A stretch of DNA of 64,000 bases from Clostridiaceae bacterium. GTDB taxonomy: Bacteria; Bacillota; Clostridia; Saccharofermentanales; DTU023. The stretch covers positions 1 to 64,000 of the forward strand of contig DUVH01000016.1 in the NCBI GenBank assembly GCA_012841145.1, read 5' to 3'. The position numbers and the translations under genes are program-made. The notes below the pieces were generated by a model that saw nothing but the letters and a program-made list of their open reading frames with translations, made no database searches and was not told where the DNA came from. Below are positions 33,199-42,566 of this stretch, in pieces (the first letter of the stretch is position 1; every line of letters starts with the position of its first letter).

Positions 33199-33945
33199 TC
33201 ATGCCTCCTTTGTGATGTCTTTGTAAACGCCGAGCGGGAAGACGGGAATCATGTTCTCGTTCAGCCATTCGAGCGCTTTAACGGGTGTCAAGCCCCAGTT
33301 CGTCGGACATGTCGATAAGACTTCGATCAGCGTGAATCCGCGTCCTTCGATTTGCAGTTCGAATGCTTTCTTAATGGCTCGTTTCGCTCTCATGACGTTG
33401 GCGGGCGATGTGACGGTGACACGCTCGATGTAGGCGGCGCCATCGATTGTCGCGAGCATTTCCGCGATACGGATTGGCGATCCCGCGTGACTCTTGTCAC
33501 GGCCGAGCGGCGCCGTGGTGGCGCGCTGTCCGACGAGTGTTGTCGGGGCCATCTGGCCGCCGGTCATGCCGTAAATAGCGTTGTTGACGAAGACCGTCGT
33601 GATGTTCTCTCCGCGCATCGCCGCGTGCGTGATTTCTCCCGTGCCGATCGCGGCGAGGTCTCCGTCGCCCTGATATGTGAAGACGACTTTGTCAGGCAAC
33701 ACGCGTTTGATGCCTGTCGCGACGGCGGGGGCGCGGCCGTGTGCCGCTTCCTGCATATCGCAGTTGAAGTAGTCGTAAGCGAAGACAGAGCAACCGACCG
33801 GCGCGACGCCTACGGTGTTCCCTAGGACGCCTAGTTCTTCAAGCGTTTCGGCGACGAGTCTATGAATGATTCCGTGCGTACAGCCCGGACAATAGTGTGT
33901 TTCAATATCGGCGAGACCTTTCGATCTTTGATAGACGATTGCCAT
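33199..33945 (-). CDS. vorA: 2-oxoacid:ferredoxin oxidoreductase beta (thiamine diphosphate) subunit
   Basis: This 248-residue thiamine-diphosphate-binding subunit has [17 protein letters not shown], the [30 protein letters not shown] thiamine motif (GDG followed by NN), and [11 protein letters not shown]. It holds the catalytic cofactor for decarboxylation of the 2-oxo acid. The ribosome site GGGGAGG precedes the ATG, and it follows the alpha gene by 4 bases. It is shorter than pyruvate:ferredoxin oxidoreductase beta subunits, consistent with the VOR/KOR type. Confidence 0.91.
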   Translation of the reverse strand: MAIVYQRSKGLADIETHYCPGCTHGIIHRLVAETLEELGVLGNTVGVAPVGCSVFAYDYFNCDMQEAAHGRAPAVATGIKRVLPDKVVFTYQGDGDLAAIGTGEITHAAMRGENITTVFVNNAIYGMTGGQMAPTTLVGQRATTAPLGRDKSHAGSPIRIAEMLATIDGAAYIERVTVTSPANVMRAKRAIKKAFELQIEGRGFTLIEVLSTCPTNWGLTPVKALEWLNENMIPVFPLGVYKDITKEA

Positions 33946-33949
33946 GCTT

Positions 33950-35017
<1,068 letters not shown>

Positions 35018-35028
35018 ACTGCCCCCCT

Positions 35029-35244
35029 CTACTCGCGTTCCACGGTAATGATGGAATCCGGGCACATGCGCGCGCAATTGGCGCACCCGATGCACTTGTC
35101 CATTTCCTTAACCGTGGCGGGGTGATACCCCTTGCGGTTCGTCATACTTTCATCGAGAAAGATGATCTTTTTCGGACAGACCGAGACGCAAAGGCCGCAG
35201 CCTTTACACCAATCCTGCCGAAACGTTACCCTTCCTTTTGCCAT
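35029..35244 (-). CDS. vorD: 2x[4Fe-4S] ferredoxin-like delta subunit of the 2-oxoacid oxidoreductase
   Basis: This 71-residue protein has two CxxCxxCxxxCP clusters (CKGCGLCVSVCPKK and CIGCANCARMCPDS). It is the small electron-transfer subunit that carries electrons from the thiamine site to external ferredoxin. The ATG overlaps the end of the ATPase gene by 19 bases and has AAGGAGG upstream, so translation is coupled. The next gene is the alpha subunit, 11 bases on. Confidence 0.92.
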   Translation of the reverse strand: MAKGRVTFRQDWCKGCGLCVSVCPKKIIFLDESMTNRKGYHPATVKEMDKCIGCANCARMCPDSIITVERE

Positions 35245-35942
35245 GCGAATAGTCCTCCTTCGTGGTCACCGAGTTCCCATGGTTTTGTCATATATCGATC
35301 GATCGGAAAAAAAGAGCCGTTCAGTCGGCCTTTCAATTCTTCCTCGAATTTGCGTTCAGCTACAGTATAAATGAGCGGCAGGTTTATCGCTTTAGCGACA
35401 TTTGCCGCGAACTCATCGCCGCTTAAAATGACATCTACCGTTGTCTCTTCGCCGAGATGCGTGTTGTTGACGATGCCCGTTATCTGCTGCTTGCTTGCCG
35501 CCTCCGTAAGTTGTAAGTAGCGTCTGACCTTGTCGATCGTTCCGTTTTCAACGCGATTTTGATTGATCACGAACCAGAAATCGAAATCGATCCGGTCTAG
35601 CTGCGGCTGATAATAGCCGAGAAGGCGCGCACCGACGGGGTCGCCTCCTAGATCGATGATGCTCTGCTGCTGACGATTTGCGAAAATTGCCATGATGTCG
35701 GGCGGAAGCGCGGGGATGTCCGCCTTTCCGAAGTTAGACGTTACGTAGACAGTGATACCCTCGCATTCAAGTTCACGGCTGCGCTCATAAGACCGAAAAT
35801 ACGGGTTGACGATGTCGAGGTCGGCAAGCGCCGTCTTTCGGCCGTCACGCGCCATGGCAAAGGCGAGATTGACGGCAAATTCCGTTTTCCCCGTCCCGTA
35901 ATGTCCCGAGATGATCGTGATTTGTTTCTCTGGCAGTTTCAA
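35226..35942 (-). CDS. P-loop ATPase of unknown function in the ptb-buk-vor operon
   Basis: This 238-residue soluble P-loop protein has the Walker A motif SGHYGTGKTEFAVNLAFAMA, a MinD/ArsA-like switch aspartate (TALADLDIVNPYFRSYE) and SIIDLGGDPVGARLLG. It resembles SIMIBI-class ATPases that act in cofactor insertion or as chaperones. The ORF track begins at a GTG inside buk. I prefer the TTG at 35942 with AAGGAG 7 bases upstream, giving MKLPEKQITIISGHYG. It sits between butyrate kinase and the oxidoreductase subunits, overlapping the ferredoxin gene, so a role in assembling or activating that enzyme is plausible but unproven. Confidence 0.78.
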   Translation of the reverse strand: MKLPEKQITIISGHYGTGKTEFAVNLAFAMARDGRKTALADLDIVNPYFRSYERSRELECEGITVYVTSNFGKADIPALPPDIMAIFANRQQQSIIDLGGDPVGARLLGYYQPQLDRIDFDFWFVINQNRVENGTIDKVRRYLQLTEAASKQQITGIVNNTHLGEETTVDVILSGDEFAANVAKAINLPLIYTVAERKFEEELKGRLNGSFFPIDRYMTKPWELGDHEGGLFAWQKEG

Positions 35943-35946
35943 ACCG

Positions 35947-37017
35947 TCACTCCTTCTCGTAGACGCATAACGGCTCACGTCCCGCCAACGCTTCGCTCAC
36001 GGCTTCCGCCAATGCCGTCAGTTCGTCTTCGCCGGGATACACGTGGACCGGCGCGATAAAACCGATGCGATCAATAATCCACTTTACGAACCCCTCGCCG
36101 TAAGCGAGTCCTCCCGTGAGCAATATGGCGTCGACGTCGCCCTTGAGAACGGCTGCCGCGCTGCCGATCTCTTTGGCGACCTGATAAGCCATCGCTTCAT
36201 AGATAAGGTTCGCCTTCTCATCGCCGGAGATTATTCTCCGCTCGACTTCACGAGCGTCGCTCGTTCCAAGGTAAGAAGTGAGACCGCCTCCTCCGACAAG
36301 AGCTTTTTTTAATTCGCTTTCCGAATATTTCCCCGAGTAGCAGAGCTCAATGAGCGAAAAAATCGGAAGTCCGCCTGAGCGTTCCGGTGAAAAAGGTCCG
36401 TCACCCGACAGCGCGTTGTTGACATCGATGACTTTGCCTCTCCTGTGTGCGCCGACGGAGATCCCGCCTCCCATGTGGGCGATGATCAAGTTGCAGTTTT
36501 GCGGCGAACCGCCATGTTCACGGCAAAAGCGCCGCGCGACGGCTTTCTGATTGAGCGGGTGAAAAATAGAAATACGTTCAATTGAATGCCATCCGGAGAT
36601 GCGTGCCAAAGGTTCCAGTTCGTCGACGATAACGGGATCGGCGATGTACGCCTTTAAGTTGTGCCGAGTTGCGATGTTGTATGCGAGGATGCCGCCAAGA
36701 TTGCTCGAATGCCATCCGTACCGGCACGCCGTCATATCGTCGATCATGGCGGCGTTGACCTCATAGACGCCTCCGTCGAGCGGGTGTAAGAGTCCTCCGC
36801 GTCCGACGATCGCGTCCATCGAATCGACATCTATGTTTTCTTCCTCCAAGATATTGAGGATGAGCTTCTGTCTGACGGGGAGCTGACTTTTGAGATCCTT
36901 CAAACGTTCCATTTCAGCTCCATGACGGATTGTTTTCTCGAAAGAGAGCGCTCCATTCTCGTAAATGCCGACTTTTGTCGAGGTCGATCCGGGATTGATG
37001 ATGAGTAATCGTGCCAT
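35947..37017 (-). CDS. buk: Butyrate kinase
   Basis: This 356-residue acetokinase-family kinase has LLIINPGSTSTKVGIYENG at the N terminus, HMGGGISVGAHRRGKVIDVNNAL, and the C-terminal GGLAYGEGFVKWIIDRI. It makes ATP from butyryl-phosphate or a branched acyl phosphate (isobutyryl-, isovaleryl-phosphate). In this operon, with VOR and IlvE, the branched acyl phosphates are the likely substrates. It begins 2 bases after the ptb stop. There is no adjacent butyryl-CoA synthesis gene (thl, crt, bcd), which strengthens that reading. Confidence 0.94.
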   Translation of the reverse strand: MARLLIINPGSTSTKVGIYENGALSFEKTIRHGAEMERLKDLKSQLPVRQKLILNILEEENIDVDSMDAIVGRGGLLHPLDGGVYEVNAAMIDDMTACRYGWHSSNLGGILAYNIATRHNLKAYIADPVIVDELEPLARISGWHSIERISIFHPLNQKAVARRFCREHGGSPQNCNLIIAHMGGGISVGAHRRGKVIDVNNALSGDGPFSPERSGGLPIFSLIELCYSGKYSESELKKALVGGGGLTSYLGTSDAREVERRIISGDEKANLIYEAMAYQVAKEIGSAAAVLKGDVDAILLTGGLAYGEGFVKWIIDRIGFIAPVHVYPGEDELTALAEAVSEALAGREPLCVYEKE

Positions 37018-37019
37018 CT

Positions 37020-37970
37020 CTATCTCTCCTGCCTGCTCAACCGTTCAGTCCCCGCCTTGCGCCGTTCCTGCTCAAGGGCGATATAAAGTGCCAATGTGAT
37101 GGAATTGAGTTTCGCATCCATTAAATCGCTTCGAGATGTCACGATGACGGGCGCTTTTGCTCCGAGAACGAGTCCGGCACCGGGGGCGTCGCACAGGAAG
37201 GCGAGCGCTTTATAAAGAACATTTCCCGCCTCGATGTTCGGCATGAGCAAGATGTCAACGTTTCCGGCGACCGGGTCGGTGACGCCTTTACGGCGCGCCG
37301 CATCCGGGAAGAGCGCATTGTCAAGCGCAAATGGACCGCCCACGCGGCACCCCGTCAGATCGCCTTCCCGATTCATTCGCACGAGTTCCTCCGCATCGAC
37401 GGTCGCCTGCATGGCGGAGTTTACTTTCTCAAGGGCGCAGATGCACGCGACTTGAGGTTCGTCGATTCCGAGCAAGTGCGCGACTTTGACGGCGTTCTCA
37501 ATGATGTGTTTTTTCGCCGCAACATCGGGAGCGATGCACATCCCGGCATCGGTAACGATCATGGGACGATTGATCTTCGGAATAAAAAAGAGACCGATAT
37601 GCGAAAGCAACTCTCCGTCTCTTATTCCCGTTTCGCGATTCAGGATCGCTTTGAGCACGTAGGCGGTGCCGACGAGCCCCTTCATAATGGCGTCGGCATA
37701 TTCCATGCGTATCAAGCGAACGGCCAAGTTGCACGCCTCGACGTCGTCCGTCTCCTCGATGATTTCATATTGCTCGGCTCTGACTCCGCAGCGATTGCCG
37801 GCTTCAATGATCTTGTCACGATGACCGATGAGAATCGGTTCGGCGATCCCTAACGCCGACGCCTTATCAATGGAGAGCAGCACATCTTCATTCTGAGCGA
37901 CGGCTACGGCAATGCGCCGGCGCCCCGAAGCGACAATTTTCTCATTCATGAAATCGAAAGACTGTATCAT
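37020..37970 (-). CDS. ptb: Phosphate butyryltransferase
   Basis: This protein of about 316 residues is a phosphate acyltransferase of the Ptb type (RRIAVAVAQNEDVLLSIDKASALGIAEPILIG, then FFIPKINRPMIVTDAGMCIAPD, ILLMPNIEAGNVLYKAL and APVIVTSRSD). It exchanges CoA for phosphate on short or branched acyl-CoA. The first in-frame ATG is at 37994, but only the ATG at 37970 has an AAGGA sequence in front of it, so I prefer the shorter form. It heads the minus-strand operon ptb-buk-ATPase-vorDBAC-ilvE. Confidence 0.92.
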   Translation of the reverse strand: MIQSFDFMNEKIVASGRRRIAVAVAQNEDVLLSIDKASALGIAEPILIGHRDKIIEAGNRCGVRAEQYEIIEETDDVEACNLAVRLIRMEYADAIMKGLVGTAYVLKAILNRETGIRDGELLSHIGLFFIPKINRPMIVTDAGMCIAPDVAAKKHIIENAVKVAHLLGIDEPQVACICALEKVNSAMQATVDAEELVRMNREGDLTGCRVGGPFALDNALFPDAARRKGVTDPVAGNVDILLMPNIEAGNVLYKALAFLCDAPGAGLVLGAKAPVIVTSRSDLMDAKLNSITLALYIALEQERRKAGTERLSRQER

Positions 37971-38360
37971 AGATTCCTTCCGGCTTAATCGCATCTACGC
38001 CATGTCGCTTCTCGTGACATGTCTCCATCTCGTCGAAATCGACGCAGTTTCCGCACAACGACGATTGACTTCCGGCATTGCTCAAACATCTTGGCGCCGT
38101 GATCTCTGATGCTTGCATATCAGGCGTTATACGATCATTCATCTGAAAATGAATAACGTCTGTGTTTGAGTTCAGTGTACTCTATTGTGTAACGGATGGT
38201 CAAACTTAAATTGACGAGTCTTCGTGTCACATTCGTTGTCCTGAACACGTCAATTTTCAAGAGAGCTAGTCGGCGGAGAAGAGTAATGGTACTACTTATG
38301 GTAAAATCTCATCAAACGCGTTGATTACTTTTGCAAGCGACACGATAAGGAGGGAGATCC
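37971..38360. other. Intergenic region between ptb (minus) and a deaminase gene (plus)
   Basis: No gene is supported in these 390 bases. An inverted repeat AAATTGACG...CGTCAATTT (38208-38216 and 38248-38256) lies in the middle, and each arm contains a TTGACG word facing away from its own gene. A possible -10 box (TAAAAT, 38302) lies 54 bases before the deaminase start. Just before it, AGTAATGGTACTACTT (38282-38297) is a loose relative of the AGTAATAC word seen at the GntR-linked promoters. Confidence 0.4.
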
Positions 38361-38906
38361 ATGATTAAAGAATTTAAGGTTCAGTATGAGGAAAGAGAGC
38401 GCAAGCTTTCAGAGCTTCAGCCGTACGAAGTCGCCTTGCTTCGGAGAACCATCGAGATTTGCGCGGAGGCAAAGGCGCGCGGGGATCATCCGTTTGGCTG
38501 TCTTCTCGCTGATGCGGAGGGAAATATTCTGATGGAACAAGGCAATGAGGAGGTCACGCGCGGAGGTGACTGCACTTCACATGCGGAAGCATTGCTGATG
38601 CGAAAAGCGTCACAAATTTACGATAAGGAAGCCATGTCAAAACTGACGATGTACAATTGCGCCGACTCATGTGCCATGTGTACGGGTGCGATGTACTGGG
38701 GAAACTTGGGGAGAATGGTGTATATCTGTCCTGAATCGAAGCTCAAAGAAGTGACAGGCGATGACATCCGTAACCCGACGTTGAATTTGCCGAGCGCTGT
38801 CGTTATCGCCTGCGGTCAAAAACCGATGGAAATTGTAGGCCCGTTTCCTGAGCTTGTGCCTGATTTCCTCGCCTTACATGAGGGTTATTGGGACAAAGGA
38901 TCATAG
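38361..38906 (+). CDS. Nucleoside/nucleobase deaminase of the cytidine-deaminase fold
   Basis: This 181-residue zinc deaminase has the HAE motif at CTSHAEALLMRKAS (His74, Glu76) and zinc cysteines in NCADSCAMCTGAMYWG (Cys104, Cys107). The spacing and the GAMYW sequence resemble guanine deaminases and tRNA-type deaminases of the CDA superfamily. The usual proline before the first zinc cysteine (PCxxC) is replaced by serine. The N terminus has a 20-residue charged extension. It sits at the edge of a purine-related cluster, so guanine or another purine base is a likely substrate. AAGGAGGGAG precedes the ATG, and it is followed by a strong terminator. Confidence 0.83.
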   Translation: MIKEFKVQYEERERKLSELQPYEVALLRRTIEICAEAKARGDHPFGCLLADAEGNILMEQGNEEVTRGGDCTSHAEALLMRKASQIYDKEAMSKLTMYNCADSCAMCTGAMYWGNLGRMVYICPESKLKEVTGDDIRNPTLNLPSAVVIACGQKPMEIVGPFPELVPDFLALHEGYWDKGS

Positions 38907-38948
38907 CTCCGGCAATTAAAAGAAGAAAAAGAAAAACGCTGTAATCAT

Positions 38949-38986
38949 AGGCGGACGGTAAATTTTGCCAGTCCGCCTTGTTTTTC
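38949..38986 (+). terminator. Terminator after the deaminase gene
   Basis: AGGCGGAC and GTCCGCCT form a perfect 8-bp stem with a 14-base loop, extended by GGTA/TGCC-type pairing, followed by TGTTTTTC. Confidence 0.9.
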
Positions 38987-39059
38987 GCGGCACTTTGAAT
39001 CTATTCGCTGAGACTGTTGCTATAATTGTCAAGAGAAATCATTCCCTAGGAGCGACGAG

Positions 39060-39854
39060 ATGATGAATAACCCGTGGAAACTTTACGACGCCCTGATTGA
39101 AGGAGTCGACCCTTCATGGAAAGTAGATTATTATTCACAAGGCGTGACATGGTGTGAAGTCTTTTCAGGTGAGAACTCAGGTATCGCCATGTGTATGCAC
39201 GAGCGCGGACCCGGTTCTCAATTCCCCGAACCTTTTGAAGGGATGTCGTTGAAAGACATGGCGGCGATGATCAAGTCGTGGAATTTTCTCGAGGCGTCGC
39301 TCGGGTTGGCGGCGTTGAACTGTTACTACAATACCGTCGAAAAAGTGAAGAGCCTCGGCGGTTTTCGCGGCCTGGAGATCTGCACGGGCGCCGTCGATTA
39401 TGAAAAGCGCAAGCAGCTCAATGCATTTATTGCGTTTCAAGATGAAATCGCAGGCAAAAAAGTTGCCGTTATCGGTCACTTCCCGCACATTGAACGCAAG
39501 ATCGGCGGTATTTCAGATCTGATTGTGATCGAGCGCCGCCCTCAGAAAGGCGATTATCCCGATTCCGCCTCCGAGTATATTCTCCGTGAACACGACTATG
39601 TCTTTATCACGGGGTCTACCTTGACGAACAAGACGCTTCCGCGATTGCTTGATGTTGCCGGCGATCGCTGTAAAGTCAGTCTCGTCGGTCCTTCCGCCTG
39701 TATGGCGCCTGCCCTTTTTGAGATGGGCGTCCACAATATTTCAGGGTATTGCGCCACAGACCAGAAACTCCTCGATCAGGCTATCCGTCGCGGTGATGTG
39801 ATGGCGATTTACGACGCGGGATATATGGTGAGCGTTGATCGTCCGCTTTGGTAA
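39060..39854 (+). CDS. DUF4213/DUF364 family protein
   Basis: This 264-residue protein has two parts. The N-terminal domain (residues about 1-115; WKVDYYSQGVTWCEVFSG, FLEASLGLAALNCYYN) corresponds to DUF4213, and the C-terminal Rossmann-like domain (KKVAVIGHFPHIERK, YVFITGSTLTNKTLPRLLD, VSLVGPSACMAPALFEMGV) corresponds to DUF364. The family is described as a putative heavy-metal-binding or chelation protein, often near molybdenum, nickel or cobalt systems. Here it neighbours a purine cluster with a molybdenum hydroxylase, so a role in metal or molybdenum handling is possible. A TATAAT lies 34 bases before the start (39021-39026). It stands alone on its transcript. Confidence 0.82.
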   Translation: MMNNPWKLYDALIEGVDPSWKVDYYSQGVTWCEVFSGENSGIAMCMHERGPGSQFPEPFEGMSLKDMAAMIKSWNFLEASLGLAALNCYYNTVEKVKSLGGFRGLEICTGAVDYEKRKQLNAFIAFQDEIAGKKVAVIGHFPHIERKIGGISDLIVIERRPQKGDYPDSASEYILREHDYVFITGSTLTNKTLPRLLDVAGDRCKVSLVGPSACMAPALFEMGVHNISGYCATDQKLLDQAIRRGDVMAIYDAGYMVSVDRPLW

Positions 39855-40029
39855 GATCGATTCAGTGCTTTTTCCTAGAGCTTTCTGAAAACCGCTAACA
39901 GTGAGAACGAGACAGTTTTTTGCAGTTCTAAAGAATTACATGCGCTTGGCTGAATCACTACTTTTGGCCAGTCACATGTGATTTTATCTCGAATGTGGTC
40001 AAAAAATTAACCTTGAACACCCAACTTAA

Positions 40030-40060
40030 GAGAGGCTGTCTCGTTTTGAGACAACCTCTC
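40030..40060. terminator. Bidirectional terminator between DUF364 and amidohydrolase genes
   Basis: GAGAGGCTGTCTC and GAGACAACCTCTC form a 13-bp stem with one mismatch and a 5-base loop. It is flanked by CTTTG on the right and, on the minus strand, TTAAG. It lies between convergent genes and belongs to the GCTGTCTC/GAGACA hairpin family also present at about 9.06 and 15.95 kb. T-tracts are short on both sides. Confidence 0.6.
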
Positions 40061-40087
40061 CTTTGAACGTTGCGTCAATTCACCCAG

Positions 40088-41323
40088 CTAAAAGATATAT
40101 TCCGTTGTTCGAACGTTTTTGACGATCACTTTTCCTTCGCGAATAACGTACGGTCTGTTCGGAGCGAGTGCGATCGCCTCTCGGATATTTTTCGCTTCGA
40201 TTAGGACGAGGTTGGCGTCGCAACCTTCTTTGAGTCCGTAGGCTGGCAGATTCATGATCTTGTTGGCGTCCGTCGTGATCATGTCGAAGACCTTTTCCAG
40301 CTCGTGAGGCAGGCTCATCTGGGCTGCGTGAACGGTGACGTTTGCCACTTGGAGCATGTCGGCACACCCGAGCGGATAGAACGTGTCGTTGACGCAGTCT
40401 TGCCCGAAGCTGACGTTGACGCCGGCTTCAAGCAGTTCCTTCACGCGCGTGATGCCGCGGCGGATCGGCTGTTTGTCGAGGCGTCCCTGAAGCATTAAGT
40501 TCGTGACGGGATTCGTGATCATGTGGATACCGGCGCGCGCGACTTTGTCGATGACATAGGAGGCGTAGTGGTCGTCGTAAGCGGCGAGCGCACATGTGTG
40601 TCCCGCCGTGACACGTCCGTGCCATCCGCGTTTGATCGTTTCGTCCGCCACCATTTCAAGCGTCCGATAAAAAGGATCATCTGTTTCATCGACGTGCATG
40701 TCGATGTCGGCGTCGTACTTCTCAGCGAGATCGAAACAGAATTTGACATGGGCGAGGCTGTCGTCCGGCGTGTTTTCATTCGCCGGCATACCTCCGACGA
40801 TGTCACAACCCATCTTCATCGCTTCTTCCATCAGTCGATCGCATCCCGGATCCTTCAGAATTCCCTCCTGCGGGAATGCGACGAGTTGGAGAGTCATTTT
40901 GTCGCGGTATCGTTCACGGAGGGCCAAGACACCTTTGAGCGGTTTGAGCCCGCCGATCGTGTCGATATCGACGTGCGTGCGCATAGCAAGCGTCCCGTTC
41001 ATCAGTGCCAGATCGAGAACGGCTCCGGCACGTTCGATGACATCTTCGTCCGTATATGCCTTCTTCCGATCCCAGATGATCTCGATCGCTTCCGTCAGCG
41101 TGCCGCTCACGTTCTTTCGCACGGAGTCGAGAATGTTGACCTTGTCGAGATGAATATGGGGGTCGATAAACGCGGGGACGAGCAGGTTACCCGCCGCATC
41201 GATCGTTGTATCGGATTTCTTGTCGAGTCCCTGCCCGATGGCGGCGATTGTCTTACCTTCGCAGTAGATATCCCATAAACCTTCGCGTCCTCGCAGAGTG
41301 CAGTTTTGAATGAGTAGTGACAT
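40088..41323 (-). CDS. Cytosine-deaminase-like amidohydrolase
   Basis: This 411-residue amidohydrolase-superfamily protein has metal ligands in AFIDPHIHLDKVN (HxH), IDMHVDETDD and TAGHTCALA, and the catalytic aspartate in VSFGQDCVND. The order and spacing match the cytosine deaminase/AtzC group, which hydrolyses exocyclic amino groups of pyrimidines, creatinine-like rings or related heterocycles. The ORF track starts 16 codons early. I use the ATG at 41323, preceded by AAAGGAG. It follows the GntR regulator gene on the same strand after 138 bases that include a terminator for the latter. The substrate is not fixed by sequence. Confidence 0.85.
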   Translation of the reverse strand: MSLLIQNCTLRGREGLWDIYCEGKTIAAIGQGLDKKSDTTIDAAGNLLVPAFIDPHIHLDKVNILDSVRKNVSGTLTEAIEIIWDRKKAYTDEDVIERAGAVLDLALMNGTLAMRTHVDIDTIGGLKPLKGVLALRERYRDKMTLQLVAFPQEGILKDPGCDRLMEEAMKMGCDIVGGMPANENTPDDSLAHVKFCFDLAEKYDADIDMHVDETDDPFYRTLEMVADETIKRGWHGRVTAGHTCALAAYDDHYASYVIDKVARAGIHMITNPVTNLMLQGRLDKQPIRRGITRVKELLEAGVNVSFGQDCVNDTFYPLGCADMLQVANVTVHAAQMSLPHELEKVFDMITTDANKIMNLPAYGLKEGCDANLVLIEAKNIREAIALAPNRPYVIREGKVIVKNVRTTEYIF

Positions 41324-41429
41324 GATGGCTCCTTTCTCTTCCTTGCCGGCGGAGTGATTCTTTTTATTCATTGTAGTACAGGGCGGGTATTGTATGGATA
41401 ATGATTTTGGATTGTGCTATCATTCTATT

Positions 41430-41451
41430 GAAAAAAGTGCCATAAATGGCA
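41430..41451 (-). terminator. Terminator after the GntR regulator gene
   Basis: On the minus strand TGCCA-TTTA-TGGCA is followed by CTTTTTTC. It begins 10 bases after the regulator stop codon. Confidence 0.8.
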
Positions 41452-41461
41452 GAAGTTTTCA

Positions 41462-42220
41462 TTAGAATTTCTTTCGTAGGACGATGTGGTTGAGGATGCC
41501 GTCGGCGTAATATTCGTCGGAGTACAGAATAATCTCATCGTTGATGTTGTAAGCCACTTCATCGAGATGGAGAACGGGCGCACCGACGGGAACTTGGAGC
41601 AACTCGCTAATGTGTTCGTCAGCCGTATATGGAGACACTTCAGTCAGATCCATGTAGATGCTTGTATGGCAAAAATTCTCGATAAAATGGAAAATCGGCG
41701 GCTCTAAATCTTTCGGTGTGAAATTGTAGTCTTTAATGCGTTCGTATGGTACGTGGTCCACACAATATATTGCCGGTCGTCCGTCCGCCGTGACGACCCT
41801 CGCGACGGAGAGAACGGGGGAATGTAACGGTATCTGCAGCTTGGATGCCACTTTCTCATTATCCGTAATCGTTTTGACTTCGAGGTGAATAGTTCCCGGA
41901 ATATAACCTGCCTGTGCGATCATATCGAGGAATTCAACTTCCAAGTCAATACGCGTGCTGACTTCAGTGACGTGGCGATTGATGACGGTGCCGATTCTGC
42001 GCCGCCTCGTAATAAAACCGGACTGTTCAAGAATTGCCAGACCGTCACGCAGCTGCGTGCGGCTGATACCGAGCTTAGCGGCAAGTTCCGTTTCAGGCGG
42101 CAGCTTGTCGGCATCCTTGTAACGGCCAAAACGAATATCGTACAAAAGCTCATTCCAAATAGATGAGACCGATCTGTCATTTCTGCTATGAGCAGAGTTT
42201 TTTCCTCTTTTGGCCGCCAT
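41462..42220 (-). CDS. GntR family transcriptional regulator, HutC/UTRA type
   Basis: This 252-residue regulator has an N-terminal winged helix-turn-helix (IWNELLYDIRFGRYKDADKLPPETELAAKLGISRTQLRDGLAILEQ) and a C-terminal UTRA effector domain (residues about 85-250; PVLSVARVVTADGRPAIYCVDHVP, PVLHLDEVAYNINDEIILYSDEYY). Start at ATG 42220 with GGAGGAAAC upstream; the track start lies in an untranslated stretch. It sits between the amidohydrolase and the BMP transporter genes and is divergent from the latter. The word AATAGTAATAC, with GTA/TAC symmetry common in sites of this family, occurs upstream of its own gene and at the transporter promoter. The effector is probably a nucleobase or a metabolite of one. 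Confidence 0.88.
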   Translation of the reverse strand: MAAKRGKNSAHSRNDRSVSSIWNELLYDIRFGRYKDADKLPPETELAAKLGISRTQLRDGLAILEQSGFITRRRRIGTVINRHVTEVSTRIDLEVEFLDMIAQAGYIPGTIHLEVKTITDNEKVASKLQIPLHSPVLSVARVVTADGRPAIYCVDHVPYERIKDYNFTPKDLEPPIFHFIENFCHTSIYMDLTEVSPYTADEHISELLQVPVGAPVLHLDEVAYNINDEIILYSDEYYADGILNHIVLRKKF

Positions 42221-42329
42221 AAAGTTTCCTCCTCTCTCTCTGACGGTCAAGACCGTGCACATAACCATACGATGTGCAGCACTATACACCGAGCCATCAC
42301 TGATATCCGCTTAAAACATCAATCAGTGA

Positions 42330-42340
42330 AATAGTAATAC
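42330..42340. promoter_or_regulatory. AATAGTAATAC word upstream of the GntR gene
   Basis: This is the second exact copy of the 11-bp word also present at the YfcC promoter (24580-24590) and the BMP promoter (42485-42495). It lies 110 bases upstream of the regulator start codon, in the 346-base divergent region, which otherwise holds only AT-rich promoter-like sequence. It is a candidate autoregulatory site. Confidence 0.45.
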
Positions 42341-42454
42341 GTAGACATATTACAGTGTTACCTTTCATTTTGTCGAGTTGTCGAGTAATTTCATTATTTT
42401 GGAGCTTTTTGCATGAAAAAGGCTCATCTTGCCTGAAAAATATTGGTGCAATCG

Positions 42455-42495
42455 TTGACAAAGGGTAAACAGGGTTATATGATTAATAGTAATAC
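42455..42495 (+). promoter_or_regulatory. Promoter of the BMP transporter operon with overlapping operator word
   Basis: TTGACA (42455-42460) and TATGAT (42478-42483) are separated by exactly 17 bases. AATAGTAATAC starts one base after the -10 box (42485-42495), at the expected transcription start, and is followed by a GGTAATATT (42510-42518) that can pair with AATACC. The arrangement is the same as at the YfcC promoter. A repressor bound here, most simply the divergent GntR protein, would shut off the operon. Confidence 0.7.
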
Positions 42496-42566
42496 CAAAC
42501 AGCTTAGATGGTAATATTAAATTGCCGTAAGCTGCGCAACGAGTCACGGATGATAGGGAGGTACTC

